Shown in pieces: positions 35,796 to 49,046 of a stretch of 64,000 nucleotides of DNA. The DNA is from Papilionanthe hookeriana x Papilionanthe teres (taxonomy: Eukaryota > Streptophyta > Magnoliopsida > Asparagales > Orchidaceae). The DNA is taken from contig CM040423.1 in NCBI GenBank assembly GCA_022702705.1, positions 43,907,575 through 43,971,574 of the forward strand, in the 5' to 3' direction. Below the pieces are notes generated by a model that was given only the letters and a program-made list of their open reading frames with translations, searched no databases and had not been told where the DNA came from. Both the position numbers and the translations under genes were made by a program. The stretch's first letter is position 1. The number at the start of each line of letters is the position of its first letter.

Positions 35796-37336
35796 TGAGT
35801 TAGCTGCCACGCAAGCCTTCTGGTCAGGCTCCCTTTTCACATGTCCTGCTTTGATTCGCTGCTCTGTCTGCATGAGTCTCTGCGTCAGCTCCGCCGTTCC
35901 GATCCGTACGGGATCCCAAACAGCACCGCACCGTAAGGATTAATTTCAGCCGTCTATTTCTTTTAACAAGAAATGGACAAATTCTGTTTGTCATCCCCAA
36001 AGGGCTAAGAGCCGAGCACCGTTCACACATAACTCACTCAACTCTCCACCAAATCTCACGATTCAAAGCGCCACATGTTCATCTCACCGAGTTCTATCTA
36101 TCTGACGGTCAAGATTAAATGGTTTAAACATTTGCTTAACAATGCTTGGAAAGCTTGACGAAATTACGAAAAATACAGATATACCTCAATTTGCCAGTAA
36201 CCTTCTTGATCCAATTGTTGTATCAGCTTTGTAGGGATCTAGGTAAATATGCTCCAAGTGATAATTGTTGTTTCTGTATGATAATATGATCGAGACCGTC
36301 CTCTCCTTGATCGAACAGTGGTGTTGAGAGCTTGAACATAGAAGAAGTGCGAGGAAGTGATTTTTCCACTCAAATATTGTAATGAAGGTGTTGGATGATG
36401 AAATCAAATTGATACGAGTGAGAATTAAGCATGTCCTAGTTTGGGCAAGCTCAATTAATAGTGGATTTGGGATTTGTGGTGATGATTCAATGGATAAATT
36501 GTTTTGATGTTCTAATGAAGAAGCTAGGAGTGAAATTGACAGAGCTTCACCAAGAGATCAATGGTGTGTTTTGAACCTGAGAATTTGAGCCTATTTATAA
36601 GCTCGGGAAGGGGAAAGGGTGCAGCTCCTATTGGCTTGTCACATTTGCTATGGATTGCTGAGGTGGTGCATAGTTGCCTTCAAACATTCAGTGAGTTTGC
36701 CATGGTGGAATTCGAGTTAGAGCAAACTTGGCTCAAGGAGCCATGGCAATAACCTAGCACATGTGACCACTCCTCCTTGTCGTTGCCTTGGTTATGGGAT
36801 ACAATTGAGAAGGTTTTGAATATAGGCCAATGAGGAGCAAGGCATGTGGGAGGAAGTTAAGGCGAGGATTGGCTCATCTAAGTGAAGCTTCTAGAGTTGG
36901 CTTATGTAGGTGCACATGGGGCTTTGATTGAGCTTAAAATGGTGTGGCTTGGTAGCTGAAACATATTGGATAGGTTCAACATAAATAGTGGTTCAAAAGG
37001 TATTAAATTGATTTTAGAAATGGTGTCTTGAAGGTGGCTTCAAAATTGGTCTGAAATGGTTTGAATTTGCTTTGAAATGACTTTGAATTTAATTTCAAAA
37101 TAAGGAGTTTATCAAATATGAAATTTGAGGAGGATTTGATGTGTACGAGTGGCGAATTGAGTGTTCAAAATAAAAGAAAAAAAAAGATTTAGCATGAACG
37201 TGTTTACTAAATAAGAGGTTTATGTGTAAGTGCAAATTTTGAATGCTTGTATTTTTACATTTTTTTTATTTTTTTATTAATAAAGTTTATTAATGAAAGA
37301 TTATAAAAATTTCTCTTTGAATTTTATTTTACTATA

Positions 37337-37395
<59 letters not shown>

Positions 37396-38930
37396 TTTCA
37401 ATTCTTATGTATCACTTTTTTATCTTTTCTCATTTGTGAATTTATCAAATTTTATTTTAAAAATTTTAAAGATTGTATTTATAGATTTTGATTCTTTTAT
37501 ATTGATTTCAATTTCAAATGATTTAATAAGTTTTTTTTTGACAAATTTCTCTCTTTCTTATTAAAAGAAATGAATGAATGTTTTTCTAAAATGGGTTACT
37601 ATCTTTTTTTTAAAGAGTTCTTAATAATCAAACTCCACTCCATAGAGTGAAGGTGAATGAAGTGCCTCAGAGCAAGAACAACCACAAAACTTAAACTTCT
37701 AAACTCAGAAGGTTTTCTTAAGGCTTTTTAAATCTATAGGAACTCCACTTGAGTTTCAATATGTTGGTCTCAATCAATGCAATCAACGCAATTAACGCAA
37801 TCAACCCAATCAAAATTAAGGATTTAAAACCTAGCATATGAGACTATAAAGAGTCATGAAATGGTTTAATTTCTAATTGAAGTAATTCCCAACACTTGTT
37901 CTCTTGGAGAGTCATTAAGAAAATCACAAGATTAGATCCTAAGTTCTATAGAGAAGGAGATAAACATCATAAAAATGAGGTCAACAAGTAACTTCAGGTA
38001 CATTTTTGTGAATACCTTTAGGTATGACGGTAATCCTGTTATGATGAGTTAAAATTGGTAAAGACTTAAATTGAAACGAGAATATATAAATTTAAAGTGA
38101 AAGTTTAAAGTTTTTTAATGCAATGAATTATATTTTCTTTTTGGTCATTTATACATAAGCATTGACATAATATTTAATGTATATTAATATTATAATTGCC
38201 CACTAAGTTATACTTACTTTTAAATTTGATTATCTCTTGTAGGTTGATATGTACAGTATGAGAGACTTGATTTACTGAGGAGAAGCTATAGCTAATAGGT
38301 ACTTAGTTTATGATGAGATTGTAGTTCTTTTTTTGTTTACTTATGTGTGGAAACACTTTATATATTGGCTTGAGATGTCTATAAACTATTACTCTTATCA
38401 GATGTTTCGATTTTATATTTTATTGTACTTGTGGATTTTTAGTTTCTCTTTTATAAATTAGAAGTTTTAAATCTGAGAACATGTGTTTAATTTTTAATAC
38501 TGTCTGACCACAAATCTTGACTTGGTTAATTTTAAGCTATCAGGTGGGTCGTGATACTCTTAGAATAGATATAAATGTCAAGGACAAGCAATTGCACAGA
38601 CAATCTTATCGGGAATCAAATGGTAGTGAATGATATGAGCAGGATATTGAAACAAATAAGGGAAGAGCGCCGGTGAATAAGTCCTTGACCTTGGTTTAAT
38701 CTTTTTTAAGTTTGTTTAGCCATTTTCAAAAGGTGTTTTAGATGACAAATACATTTAATGTATCTTTTCCTTGTAGTGTCATGAACGATTTAATCAAGCA
38801 GGTGAGACTTTGCTTTTATAGGTAACCAGTAACTCCAGCTACCTGCTGAGTTGCACATCTCAAAGTAGTGGGCCAATTATGTTTCATGCAAAGAGTTGCA
38901 TGAAGCAAGAGAGGTCTTTCCTGCATTATC
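35796..38930. other. Copy C-specific spacer, no confident gene
   Basis: No recognised domain. 35,800-36,120 is GC-richer and promoter-like in composition. At 36,591-36,602 the minus strand carries TTATAAATAGG, a good TATA box, with a Ser/Leu-rich region downstream to 36,180; a leftward promoter or LTR fragment is possible. 38,560-38,630 has a short readable frame (DTLRIDINVKDKQLHRQS) that I cannot assign. Confidence 0.35.
37333..37391. repeat. (TA)n microsatellite
   Basis: Nearly pure TA with one TG interruption near 37,341. The overlapping Ile/Tyr ORF is an artefact. Confidence 0.95.
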
Positions 38931-38939
38931 GTGATCTTG

Positions 38940-38951
38940 TGGTATCAGAGG
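38940..38951 (+). promoter_or_regulatory. Initiator-tRNA-type primer-binding motif
   Basis: TGGTATCAGAGG matches the usual plant retrotransposon primer-binding start (TGGTATCAGAG). The sequence just upstream (about 38,880-38,939) would then be an LTR end. No matching LTR was found downstream, so this is at most a relic. Confidence 0.35.
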
Positions 38952-39631
38952 GCTGATCATGAGTCTCCCAAACCAACCATGCTATTTCTATTTTATTTTG
39001 TTTCCTTTTTTCATGTTTCCTTCTTTTGATTTTTTCGTTTTGATCTTTGCTATTTATCTAGTTTCTAGTTAGCTATTTGCTTTGAGGAGGCCTATATATA
39101 TTGTTGAATTAGGGTTTGATCTTCAGTTTAGCTGTGTATTGTCTCTCTGGACAACAAACCGTCAGCATCTCTTTTTCTTCTATGGGTTGTATCCTAGGAT
39201 TGTAGGTGGCGCCCTAGATGTATTTTGGTCTTGAAGTGATGTTTATCCTTTTTTGACCCTTCCCTATGCTTTCCCGCATTGACTCCCTTCACCCTCACCA
39301 CTTTTCACTTGTTGCCACCACCTTCTCCTGTTTTCCTTGTTGCCGCCACCCCGAACAGCACCTCCAAAACTGTTTTTACTGCTGGCCCGCTAGCCAATCC
39401 TCTTGCTTCCCACGTTGACGTCCAAATCCCTTGCTGGCACTACCTCCACTTTAGAATCAACCCTAGCTCAGGTGTCGTTTTGTTGTTTTGTTGTAATTTC
39501 TGATTTTCACTGTTATTTATTGCAATTTCATATTTGATTTCAGTAATAATATTGCTTTTCCGTTGTTTTTTTGTTAAAGTCCAGTATCATGCCATTTTTC
39601 TCTTTTTTCATGTTCACATTACATTCTGCAG

Positions 39632-41667
39632 GCTATACACCCTGGCTATGGTTTTTTGTCTGAGTGCTGATTTTGCTCAGCTTGGTGAAGCCGAAGATCT
39701 TAACTTTATAGGGCCTCCAACATCTGCCATCAGAGAAATGGGTGACAAGAGTTATTAATTCTTAATTCATGACATATGATATGATTTTGTCTTTCTTAAA
39801 TCCATTAATTTGTTACGTTGAGGTTGCTACACAATATTATTTCACTCTTCATGCCATCTCACTGTCAGTGCATCAAAGCGAATCATGGGTGCTGCTGGTG
39901 TACCACTTGTGCCTGGTTATCATGGTGACCGACAGGATATTGATTTTTTAAAAGCCGAAGCTGAAAAAGTTGGTTATCCCATTTTGATAAGCCTACACAT
40001 GGCGGAGGAGGAAAGGTATGACTTTAAGAACACCTTTTTAAAAGAAAAATGAGGTATGCCCTGAAATTACAAAACTAGCAACCCAGTCATTGTATGCCTT
40101 ATATCATTAAAGTTGAGGATCGTGCAAATTTTAACGTTCTCATGATTTTTTTTGCTAGAATGAACATGCTTATATTTTCTTTCATCATTTCCAAATTTCA
40201 TATGCACCATTGTTTAGAAGTATAAAGACATTTTTTTTCTGGTGATAAATTTTGTTTTGGGATGTTTATGAGTTCCATTAAAGTATTTCTTGTTTACAAA
40301 ACAACCACCCAAAATTTTTTTGTATTTATACATGATTAATCAAATTATTGAAAATTTAACATATCATGAGAATAGAATTTGTTAGATTTGTAGTGCACTT
40401 CAGGATTTTGGTCCTATTATTATTAATTGAAGTACTTGGATCGAAGTTTTGTAAATAAAAAATATTTCATGTACATGTAATTTCCCCCTTTTATTTTGTT
40501 TAATGAACTTTCCCTCTTCTTCATTCCCAGTTCATTTGCTATACAAATATAAAAGAGCCAGTTTCCACCTGTAGTATAGGATTCATGAAAGGTACTAGAA
40601 AAAAGAGCATGAGTAAATGGAATGACTTCAAGAGATTATTGAACTTGGACACATTAATTTTGCATTGCAAAATCTACCCTAGTGACATGGCATGCTTAGT
40701 ATTACTGTCTTCATCTTTATGTGCAGCATATGTTTTGGAGGACTTGCTTTGGCGTTATGAGGTTGTATGATGTCAAGAACTTCAAAATTTATTAATTATG
40801 AATCAATATTATTTAAAGATATACAAAATTTGCCGATTAAGGTCGGCATCTTGAAAGCTTGTTTGGACATTGAATTGGAAGGACACGCTTATGGTTTATA
40901 GGATTAGCCGGTGTTCAAGTTGGGGCTAAATGGTGGTGTTGCAAGCAAAAAATAAAGAGAAGTATTTTCTGAAGTATAAATCATTCACATTAAATAACCT
41001 ACATAATTGAGAAACATATATATTTAAATGACTGGAAATATTTTATGTGCATAAGGTTTAACTAGGATTTATTAAATATAATATTTTATCATAGTTGTCC
41101 AATTAAACTAAATCAAAATAAACTAAAGATTGAAATTGTTTTTACCTAACTCATAGTTTGTGAACAAGCTGCCTTGGCCTTGATTCAGGGTTTGGCTTGA
41201 TGGGTTGAACATGGATCAACATCGATTCGTGGCTCAATTCAAATGATCAAAATTATATTGATTTTGAGCTAGTTTGAATGGAGCAGGGTGAACAAAGTTG
41301 CATCAAATTTGAAATGGAGTTGGATCTTTTTGTTTGATGTAGATTGAAATTAATGCTTAAAAATTAATTGCAAAGGATTCAAAATGTGAGAATTGACCAT
41401 ACAAAGTGAAGATTTAATTTAAATATAATGCGATGAAGTGAAGACAATGCTTTTATTCTAAATTGACAGAAATTTACACTTTGAAGTACATTGCACTCAT
41501 TACCTTGAAATTTTTTGCATTGTAATGATCATTATTTGATGAGAAAAGCTCTTGCTAGTTTTGTAATGCATGCCTGCAGACAATATTTTTCTTTTACTCT
41601 TAATTTTACAGTTTGTCGGTGCTATTTTCAGGGAATGAGAATAGTTCAAAGTACAGGTGATACTTTC
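39632..41667 (+). pseudogene. Biotin carboxylase fragment, 3-methylcrotonyl-CoA carboxylase alpha type
   Basis: Three consecutive exons of the biotin-carboxylase domain of the mitochondrial leucine-degradation enzyme MCC are readable with introns. Exon 39,632-39,751: AIHPGYGFLSE, then ADFAQLGEAEDLNFIGPP and AIREMGDKS. Exon 39,869-40,015: SKRIMGAAGVPLVPGYHGD, AEKVGYPI, then the glycine-rich ATP-binding THGGGGK after a one-base loss. Exon 41,632-41,667: GMRIVQSTGDTF. The first exon has a frameshift/stop after GFLSE. No N-terminal or later exons are present, and homology ends abruptly at 41,667. Choice of MCC over other biotin carboxylases rests on the PLVPGYHG region. Confidence 0.8.
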
Positions 41668-41719
41668 AAAACGCTCGGTTCGCGGCTTAGCTCCCAAAAC
41701 GCTCGGGGTTGCTTTGATT

Positions 41720-42404
41720 CGTTCCCTCGCTGCTACCTCTTCTTATTCGACTTGGATCCGTTCCTTCTATATACGTGCAAAGGCCGTTAGAGCTGGCAGG
41801 TTTTATTTTTTCCCCCCTTCTCATTATTTTTTATAAAATCGATTGTAATTTAATAGTTGTTTTAATTATGATAAATATTATTTTATTTTGAAAATAATTT
41901 TTTTATGGCTATCGTATATGAAGTAAATTTGATTGTAAAAAAATAAAAAAATCTTCATGATAATTTTTTTCTTCAAAAAAGCTCTCATAGATAGATTTTG
42001 GAGTATTTAGTACATACCAGAAGATACTTTCATACATACATCTCTATGACCTAAAACTTAAATATTAGTGAAATACCACCCAAAATTTCATTTCACCATC
42101 CAGTATACCACATAGATAGACTTCTTTTCCCCTCACTTCTTTGGAACACATGAGCTACTACTTATTACTTTGTGGTCACTCCTTTGACGACGACGGAGTC
42201 AAGCATGAAATTGACGGCGAGCGGCTAGTCAAATTTGATGTCGACACTCGAGAGGCGGGTATGCCTACTTCTACAAGCACAATGGGCTATATGTCCATGA
42301 ATTGAAGCTGCTCCAGTTTAATGTGATTTGGATGTTGGAGCAATGAATACAGGAAATGATCTGACCCTTTATCATACTTCATTAATTTAAACTATAGCTC
42401 GGGC
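41720..42404 (+). repeat. Right end of copy C, homologous to the window's right edge
   Basis: It shares CGTGCAAAGGCCGTTAGAG and following sequence with about 63,364 onward, and the ACGACGACGGAGTCAAGCATG segment (42,189) with 63,786. It lacks the acidic ORF. The GC-rich piece at 42,175-42,310 looks as if it could derive from coding sequence (DDDGVKHEIDGERLV in one frame), but I cannot identify it. Confidence 0.7.
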
Positions 42405-43095
42405 AGTACATTTGTTTATTTTTCTATTTTTGAACGAAAAGATGCACTTTCAACAGCTCCTATGTCTCCAACATTCACCAAGGTGGTTGTAAGTCTACAT
42501 TTTTTTGTCCTTTGTTTTGGTATATTATATTAAAACAAAGGATTTTTTGCTTAATATTGATAATTCAATTTTTCTGTCTCGACATCAAAGAGTTGATAAA
42601 AAGATTGTTGTCTACTTATCTTGTTGAAGTTCATCCTAGCAATTGGTTAACAAAATTATTGTAGTGAGAGGAAACAGGCGATTTTTTATTTCCTATGGAT
42701 TTTGGAGATCAGTTGTTTAGTTATCATGTTCATTCTAGTTATAGATATTACATTTTTGCACCAAAATATATAATGAAATACCTAAATTGGAATTTCTGAA
42801 AATATATCATATTTATAAATGGTTGATTTACATATATATACATACCACTCAACTCCTATGTCTTTACATATTGAGTCCGGGCAAAGCAAATGGAGATCCT
42901 CCTGAAGCTCTCCAAGCTTTCAAGCAAGTTCTTTGATGAGCTCTCATTGAAACTTAACAAATTGACTTTGTTATCTGTGTTGCTTCAAGTTGTGTCCACG
43001 TGCTAATGTGCTTAACCGTTTGTGTTATAGTGAAATTCTCATGTGTCAATTGAGATTACAAAATGAGTTTGATTAAGTTGATGGGATTAAGAAGA
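42405..43095. other. Spacer, no gene seen
   Basis: AT-rich. A MITE-end-like stretch (TTTACATATATATACATACCAC) is near 42,828. A short frame at 42,885-42,945 is unassigned. Confidence 0.4.
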
Positions 43096-43320
43096 AATCA
43101 AGAACATCATACTTACTATTGTTGTGATCTGCAATGTAAAGTAAACATTGCTTACAAAGGTGAGAAATAGGGAAGAATGTTCTACAGATGTCCCGAGAAT
43201 AGAACAGAAGAAAGCTGCAACTATTTAAGTGGGTTGATGAAATGGAGCAAGCATCATATAATATTGACCTTGTTAGAGTATTAGATTCTCTGGAATATCT
43301 TTTAAGGAGTAACTAATCTA
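43096..43320 (+). pseudogene. GRF-type zinc finger relic
   Basis: The frame reads CCDLQCKVNIAYKGEK, a stop, then GRMFYRCPENRTEESCNY and, after a one-base shift, KWVDEMEQASYNIDLVRVLD. The spacing C...C, GR-F-C, C.Y..W matches GRF zinc fingers, common in plant transposon-associated proteins. The same tail occurs at 26,986 and 56,298. Confidence 0.6.
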
Positions 43321-44153
43321 TTAAACGCAAGCTTTATAAGATTAAAATTTGATAGTGATGGGAATTAATTGTTGTAATCCAAATGGTTGTAATTTCCTTT
43401 CAGAGGTTCTTCTGAAATGTATATTTAATTTAAGTAATTGATAATTCTTGACTAAGATTTATCACATTTTATCAATGTTGTTTGTACTAGAAATGGGTAT
43501 TTTTGTTTATGAAAATTAATTTTGTGAAGTCACTAAAATATAATATCTTTTCGGAAGTGATTTCTTTTTGTGATTATTATATTTGGTGTGTTATGATTTA
43601 TAATATGCCAAGTATTTGAAATATGTTTGTTGTAGTTTAGAAAGTAGCTTTATTATGCTTTCAAATTTTATTGTTAACACAAGTTTGATTAGAGGATTAA
43701 ACATGCTATTTCTTGTTTATTTGGCATTCATTTATATCCCACTGATTTCTTATTGTACTTCTGATTTGTTTTCACAATCTTGGTGCAAATGCACATTCAT
43801 ACATCCTCCATCATGAAGTGTTGAACTTTATTCCGACGGGAATGTCAAACTCAGCTATGTTCAGGGCCATGTCCAGGGCCAAAAGATGTGCACCGTTTCA
43901 TTGGTGCTGCAATGAGTCAGGTGATAATTAAATGATATACCTTCTGCTTTGAGAGTTTTAGATGGATGAAAATTCCTGTGCAAATTAGAAAGTCTTAACT
44001 TTATCATGCAGGATGTTGAGCTTGTGGCTTCTGTAGTACACAGACTATTAATGAATTTTATCCATAGATCGAGCATGCCATTTAGCAGCCGTTATACCAT
44101 CTATTCTAATGGAAACCATTCTGTAGTTTTGCAAAGAGTTAGCTCTGCAGCTG

Positions 44154-46300
44154 GTATGTTTTATGTGGTAAAAGTAAATTTTCTACTCTGTCCTGTTTGG
44201 GAATTTTTAGGACAAGCTGGTATCACACATTTGATGAAACATAAAGATCTTACAAGATTAATATAACTCTAATTACACGTTTACGTTCTTCGATGTTGTG
44301 AGCATGCATATATCTTTAAAGAAAAGAATGCTATAAGCTCCATCTTCCCAATTTTATGTTCTATTTTCTTTCTTTTGCAAGAGTAGGATGCTCCTATGAT
44401 AACGTCACACTTCTAATCGAGCTGGATAAACTTAGTTTTTAGAAAGTTTGATTTGGAATGGTTGGACCTATATTTGAACTATTCATCTCTTAAGTACATT
44501 GGAAATGGGATTAGTCATTGCGTTTTAGGTTTGGCTGATTTTTATGAGTATAATCAAGCAACTAATTATACTAATTTTTTAATGCTGTTAGCAATAAAAC
44601 GGTATTCTACAGTTTTATGTTTTCCAACTTGCATTTGTCTACATGTCAATGCTCGAAGCTTACTTCAAGCACTATTTTCTCTTAAGAAAAATCAGGTTTA
44701 GTCACATTGCATAACTCTAGAATAGAACTTACCTGAAGTTGAAAGGGCTTGTGCCATAAATCATTGAAGAAAGTTGGAACAGCCTTTTGGAACTTTTAAT
44801 CTACACAATTGAAGTCTCATTTGCTCCACCGTTGTTATGATTAATGTCATTTCTTAATAGATTTACTTGTACATGTTGATCTACATCACATCTGCTAGTC
44901 TTTTGTTGTAAGATGCTTTCAAGTATAATGAAGTAAAACTCTTAGGCATTTAAGGTAATTTGTAGTCTTACTGCTTGAGTTTTCTATGGAACGTAAAAGC
45001 TGAGCATGTCCATGCTTGAGTGCTCCCAAATAGGTAACCACTTTTGGAAGCCATGTTAAGAAAACAAAAACACTATGCTTGTGTGGCTTAAGCAAATATA
45101 TTTTGATCAAAGAGCGTTAACAATATGATAAATGATGTTTGAACGATACACCAATCAAAAAAATTTTAACTATGTTCCATACATGCCAAATTGCTGTCTC
45201 GGAGGCTATATTTTGAAATATCATTAGAACAAATTGCTACATGATGGGAGCCAATATTAATATCCTATTATTTTTATAAATGAATTTTGGCTATTATGTA
45301 ATGCTACTCACGAGGACTACAACTAATTATTTGGGGGAGATTATGTGATCACTTACGTATATAGTGAAATACAACTCCTGTGTTGAGACACTCTTTAGTG
45401 TAGCCCTTGTTTCATCATAAGCTCCAACATTGAGCTCATCCATATTAGAGCACTCAAAAGAGGATGATATTCTTGTAAGATATACCAAGTGGGTAAAATT
45501 TTGAATCATGCAACTATTAGGTAAGTAATATTTGGATGGATCAGAATTCAACCAGATGGATGAAGTTTATCTTTTGTGCTATGGCACAAAGTTATCTATT
45601 GCGTAGTGGAGTTGTAGGTTAGTTTTTACAACAATATATTGACATAACTAGTAGGTTTTGAGAGTAAATGACCTATAACAGGATTATGTTGCAAACTTGA
45701 TATTAGTGAGCTATGGAATACTTCTGTTATCCGTGAATTTTAGTATATGATGGTTTTTTTGATATTTGTGTTTAGTCTACTGTGCAACATTATAGATGGT
45801 CAACTTTGCCAAAATTGAAGTTTGGATGACATAGTGAGATTTATGGTAATATTAAGTGTAATTCATATTTTTGTCTCTCAATTTGGACTAAGGTAGAATC
45901 ATATCTAATAATTTAAAATGCTACACATTATTCCTCAAATTTTAAGTTTCTTGTATATCCTTTTAGCTTGTTTAAAATGTTCCAGCTAGAAGGCTTCATA
46001 TAGGATCAATGAAGGTTTTAATAATTTTCTTCTATTTTTTTTTCTGCACTCCTTTCACCTTCCCTCTTTATAAAAGTTGCATGGGAAACTTCGCTTAAGT
46101 TATTCATTAACATTCATAGATACCATTTAAATTAAACATTAATAACAAAGGGTAAAATTGTACGTATAATATATGAGTGGATACTTATGGGTAGTTAAAA
46201 TTAATATTGAATGAGTAGGAAGGTAAATGTGTACATCTAAGGAAACATGGATAGAAGTTATGCAAAATAAATTGCTTGGGTGGATACTTGTGGATACATG
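44154..46300. other. Dymeclin intron sequence, no gene seen
   Basis: Lies in the intron between exons 44,012-44,153 and 48,281-48,534. Short ORFs such as 44,453-44,701 have no recognised motif. Confidence 0.45.
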
Positions 46301-46302
46301 TG

Positions 46303-46350
46303 TACAACAAAGCCTTAGTGGGATTAAGGCTTTGTTGTTGTTGTTGTTGG
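46303..46350 (+). mobile_element. RTE tail relic
   Basis: AGTGGGATTAAGGCTTTG followed by five TTG units is the terminal signature of the same RTE family; almost nothing of the body remains. Confidence 0.6.
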
Positions 46351-46654
46351 TGGTGGATACTTGTGGGAAGCTAAAATTAAGATAGCGTGATTACGAAGGT
46401 AAAGTGTGATCAAATAAAAGCATAGATAGCAATTATGTGGAACAAAATATCGTGGTTTAGGATTGGCTTCCTATTTAAGACTTAATAGGAATAAAGGCAT
46501 ATTAATGATTCATAAAGGTGAAACAAAATTTTTTGGATTAGTCAATTAATGATGAACAACTGCCATTGTCGAGTCTCAAGTCCTAGTTGCGAAAAGTGTA
46601 GGATTGCTTTAGGTAGTCGACATCTAGCATAAATTTTTTATCGAAAAATCATTC

Positions 46655-46975
46655 CATGAAATGGGAAATGAATATATCTATGATAGGATTAGTGCAGCTC
46701 AAGTGGCAGACAAGACTAGAGAGAGTCATCTTAGATAGTTTAGTCGCATTAAAGGTCGACCATCTAATGATCCGACTTGGAGAGTAGATGTTTTAGATTC
46801 GGTTTATGTTAAGAAAGGTAGAGGTAGACCTAAAAATATTTAGGCATATTGTATAAAAGATGATACTAATCTATTAGAATTTAATGGAAATATGACACTT
46901 AATAGGACGCAATGGAGAAAAAAGATTCATGTAGCAGACCCCACGGAGTGGGATTAAAAACTTTTTGTTGCTATA
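46655..46975 (+). mobile_element. Short RTE 3' fragment
   Basis: Degenerate match to the last 320 bp of the RTE coding end (a GAATATATCTATGATAGG segment, AGAGGTAGACCTA, and GATTCATGTAGCAGACCCCA). It is more decayed than the fragments at 60, 34,817 and 47,412, and is an independent, older insertion. Confidence 0.75.
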
Positions 46976-47411
46976 ATCAATTGATGATGATGATTTCTAC
47001 ATCCGTTTGACACTTAACACCTAGCCACCTTAGAAAAGTTTCATGGTCAGCAATTCCTATGATTACCCTCTCTAATCACATTTACTTAGCAATCTCCAGC
47101 AATTGCTTAGTTTTAAATTTATTGATTTTAACCAAACTTAAACAACACACATACAACGGCACACACATCAACTTGAGGGAGGGAGACCAGAAAGAGTTGT
47201 GGGGTGGCATACGACATGGACATTATGATTATATTATTTGAAGCAAGGAATGTAGGATTCTGCAATTAAACTTAATAGATGTTATGAATTTGAATTCCTT
47301 CGAACAAATGCATACAATTCAACATGTAAATTATCTTTTTTTGATAATCCAAAATTGTATTTATTCTTAATTCATGCATTTTTAGGTTAAAGAAGAATTA
47401 AGGAAATGTAT

Positions 47412-48210
47412 TTACTTGTTCATTATGATGAACTCTTTTTAAGATGCAATCTAGTTGAGTAGAAAGTCTACGGAATCTGAGAGAATTCAATGAATTACTT
47501 GTTATAACTAGTTAGATTGTTCGATATTAAGGACCTTATGCGGATGGAATAAATGCTGATTTTCTCACTAGTTGAGTATTATGCTATTTAAAGCTATGAA
47601 CGCTTTTAGATATTTCAAGTCCATTGTTCAAAGTGATGTTGATATAGATGGGGATGTTATTAGTAGAATTCAAGTTGGTTAGTTGAGGTGGAGGAATGCT
47701 TAGGGCCTATTGTGTGATTAAAAAATACCGCTTAGGCTGAAAGGAAATTTTATTAGATGGTGGTGAGACCTGCAATGCTCTATGGCATAGAATGTTGGCC
47801 TTAAAAGAGAAGCATAAAACTAAATTCAGTGTTTCCAAGATGAGAATGCTTATGTGGATGAGTGGCTTTACACTTAGAGACAAAACGCGAAATGAATATA
47901 TCAGTGATAGGGTTGGTGTAGCTCCATTGGCGGACAAAATTAGATACAGTCGTCTTAGATGGTTTGGTCGCATTAAACGTCAACCATCCAATGATCCGGT
48001 CAGGAGAATAAATATTTTAGATTCAACTTATGTTAAGAAAGGCAGAGGTAGACCTAGAAAGACTAGGGCTTATTGTATAAAAATGATCTTAATTTATTAG
48101 AATTATTTGAAAATATGACATTCAATAGGACGCAATGGAGAAAAAGGATTCATGTAGCCAACCCCACATTAGTGGGATAAAGGCTTGTTGTTGTCGTTGT
48201 TGTTATTGTG
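47412..48210 (+). mobile_element. Truncated RTE-type LINE 3' end (copy B)
   Basis: Near-identical counterpart of 60-856, including the same stop codons. A 102-codon frame at 47,792-48,100 holds MRMLMWMSGFT, VGVAPLADKI and GRGRPRKT. The degenerate TTG tail ends about 70 bp before the dymeclin exon at 48,281. Confidence 0.87.
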
Positions 48211-48903
48211 AGTATTATGCTATTGATGTTATTCTTGTTCGGTGGTCTAGTCTCATAATTTCTTTCAATCCTTATTGCAGCAATTATAGTTTTACTTCCT
48301 TACTACACATTCAATATCTAGTCAGTTCAAGTGGTAAAGGCCCAAGGTACCCAATAACTGTTATCACTCTAAATATTTTGCTCATTCTTGTTCATTATAG
48401 AACATATGTTACACTGGATCGGTCAATGATAATGTCTGATGCCAAACATGTTGATTCTAAATTGTGCCTGAAACAAAGATCTTTTTATGACAATCTTTAC
48501 TTCAAGTCATTAAACAATGCCACTGATATTGAATGTAAGTGATGTTGCTATTCTTGCAAATGCTCAGTTCATATCAATGATAATGTTGCCTTTACAATTA
48601 CATTTTTTTTGTAGTTAATCGTGTTGATATTGAGGGCAATGCACAAGGAGTCTCTTGTGAGATTGCCTTTTGCATCCTTGTTTGATACTATTGGGTTGTA
48701 AGTTATCCAAAACTAGTTTATATAAATTTTTTGTTACTTTACATATTGTTTTATTTCTTCTTAAATATAATTTAATTGTTACTAAATTTGTTCTTATTTG
48801 ATAGGTTTTTGTAGACGAAAGTGTTGTCTTGCTGTTCTATTCTTTTGTGCATGGGAACTTTGTTTTTCTTGAATTCATTTTGGTGCGAACTGAGTTGGAT
48901 ATA

Positions 48904-49046
<143 letters not shown>

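Larger units (their letters stand above)
34817..42404 (+). repeat. Copy C: diverged, rearranged third copy of the unit
   Basis: The left end (34,817-35,790) repeats the RTE fragment plus following dymeclin exon seen at 60-1,050 and 47,412-48,400, but is visibly more diverged. The right end (about 41,720-42,404) repeats the sequence at about 63,310-64,000, the right edge of the window. Between them the usual dymeclin/L1/copia content is replaced by about 5.9 kb that includes a biotin-carboxylase gene fragment. This implies an older duplication followed by a large replacement or deletion. Confidence 0.75.

Noticed and set aside
46320..46350. TTG run as an ordinary microsatellite
   Set aside because: It is preceded by the RTE terminal signature, so it is better explained as a LINE tail.
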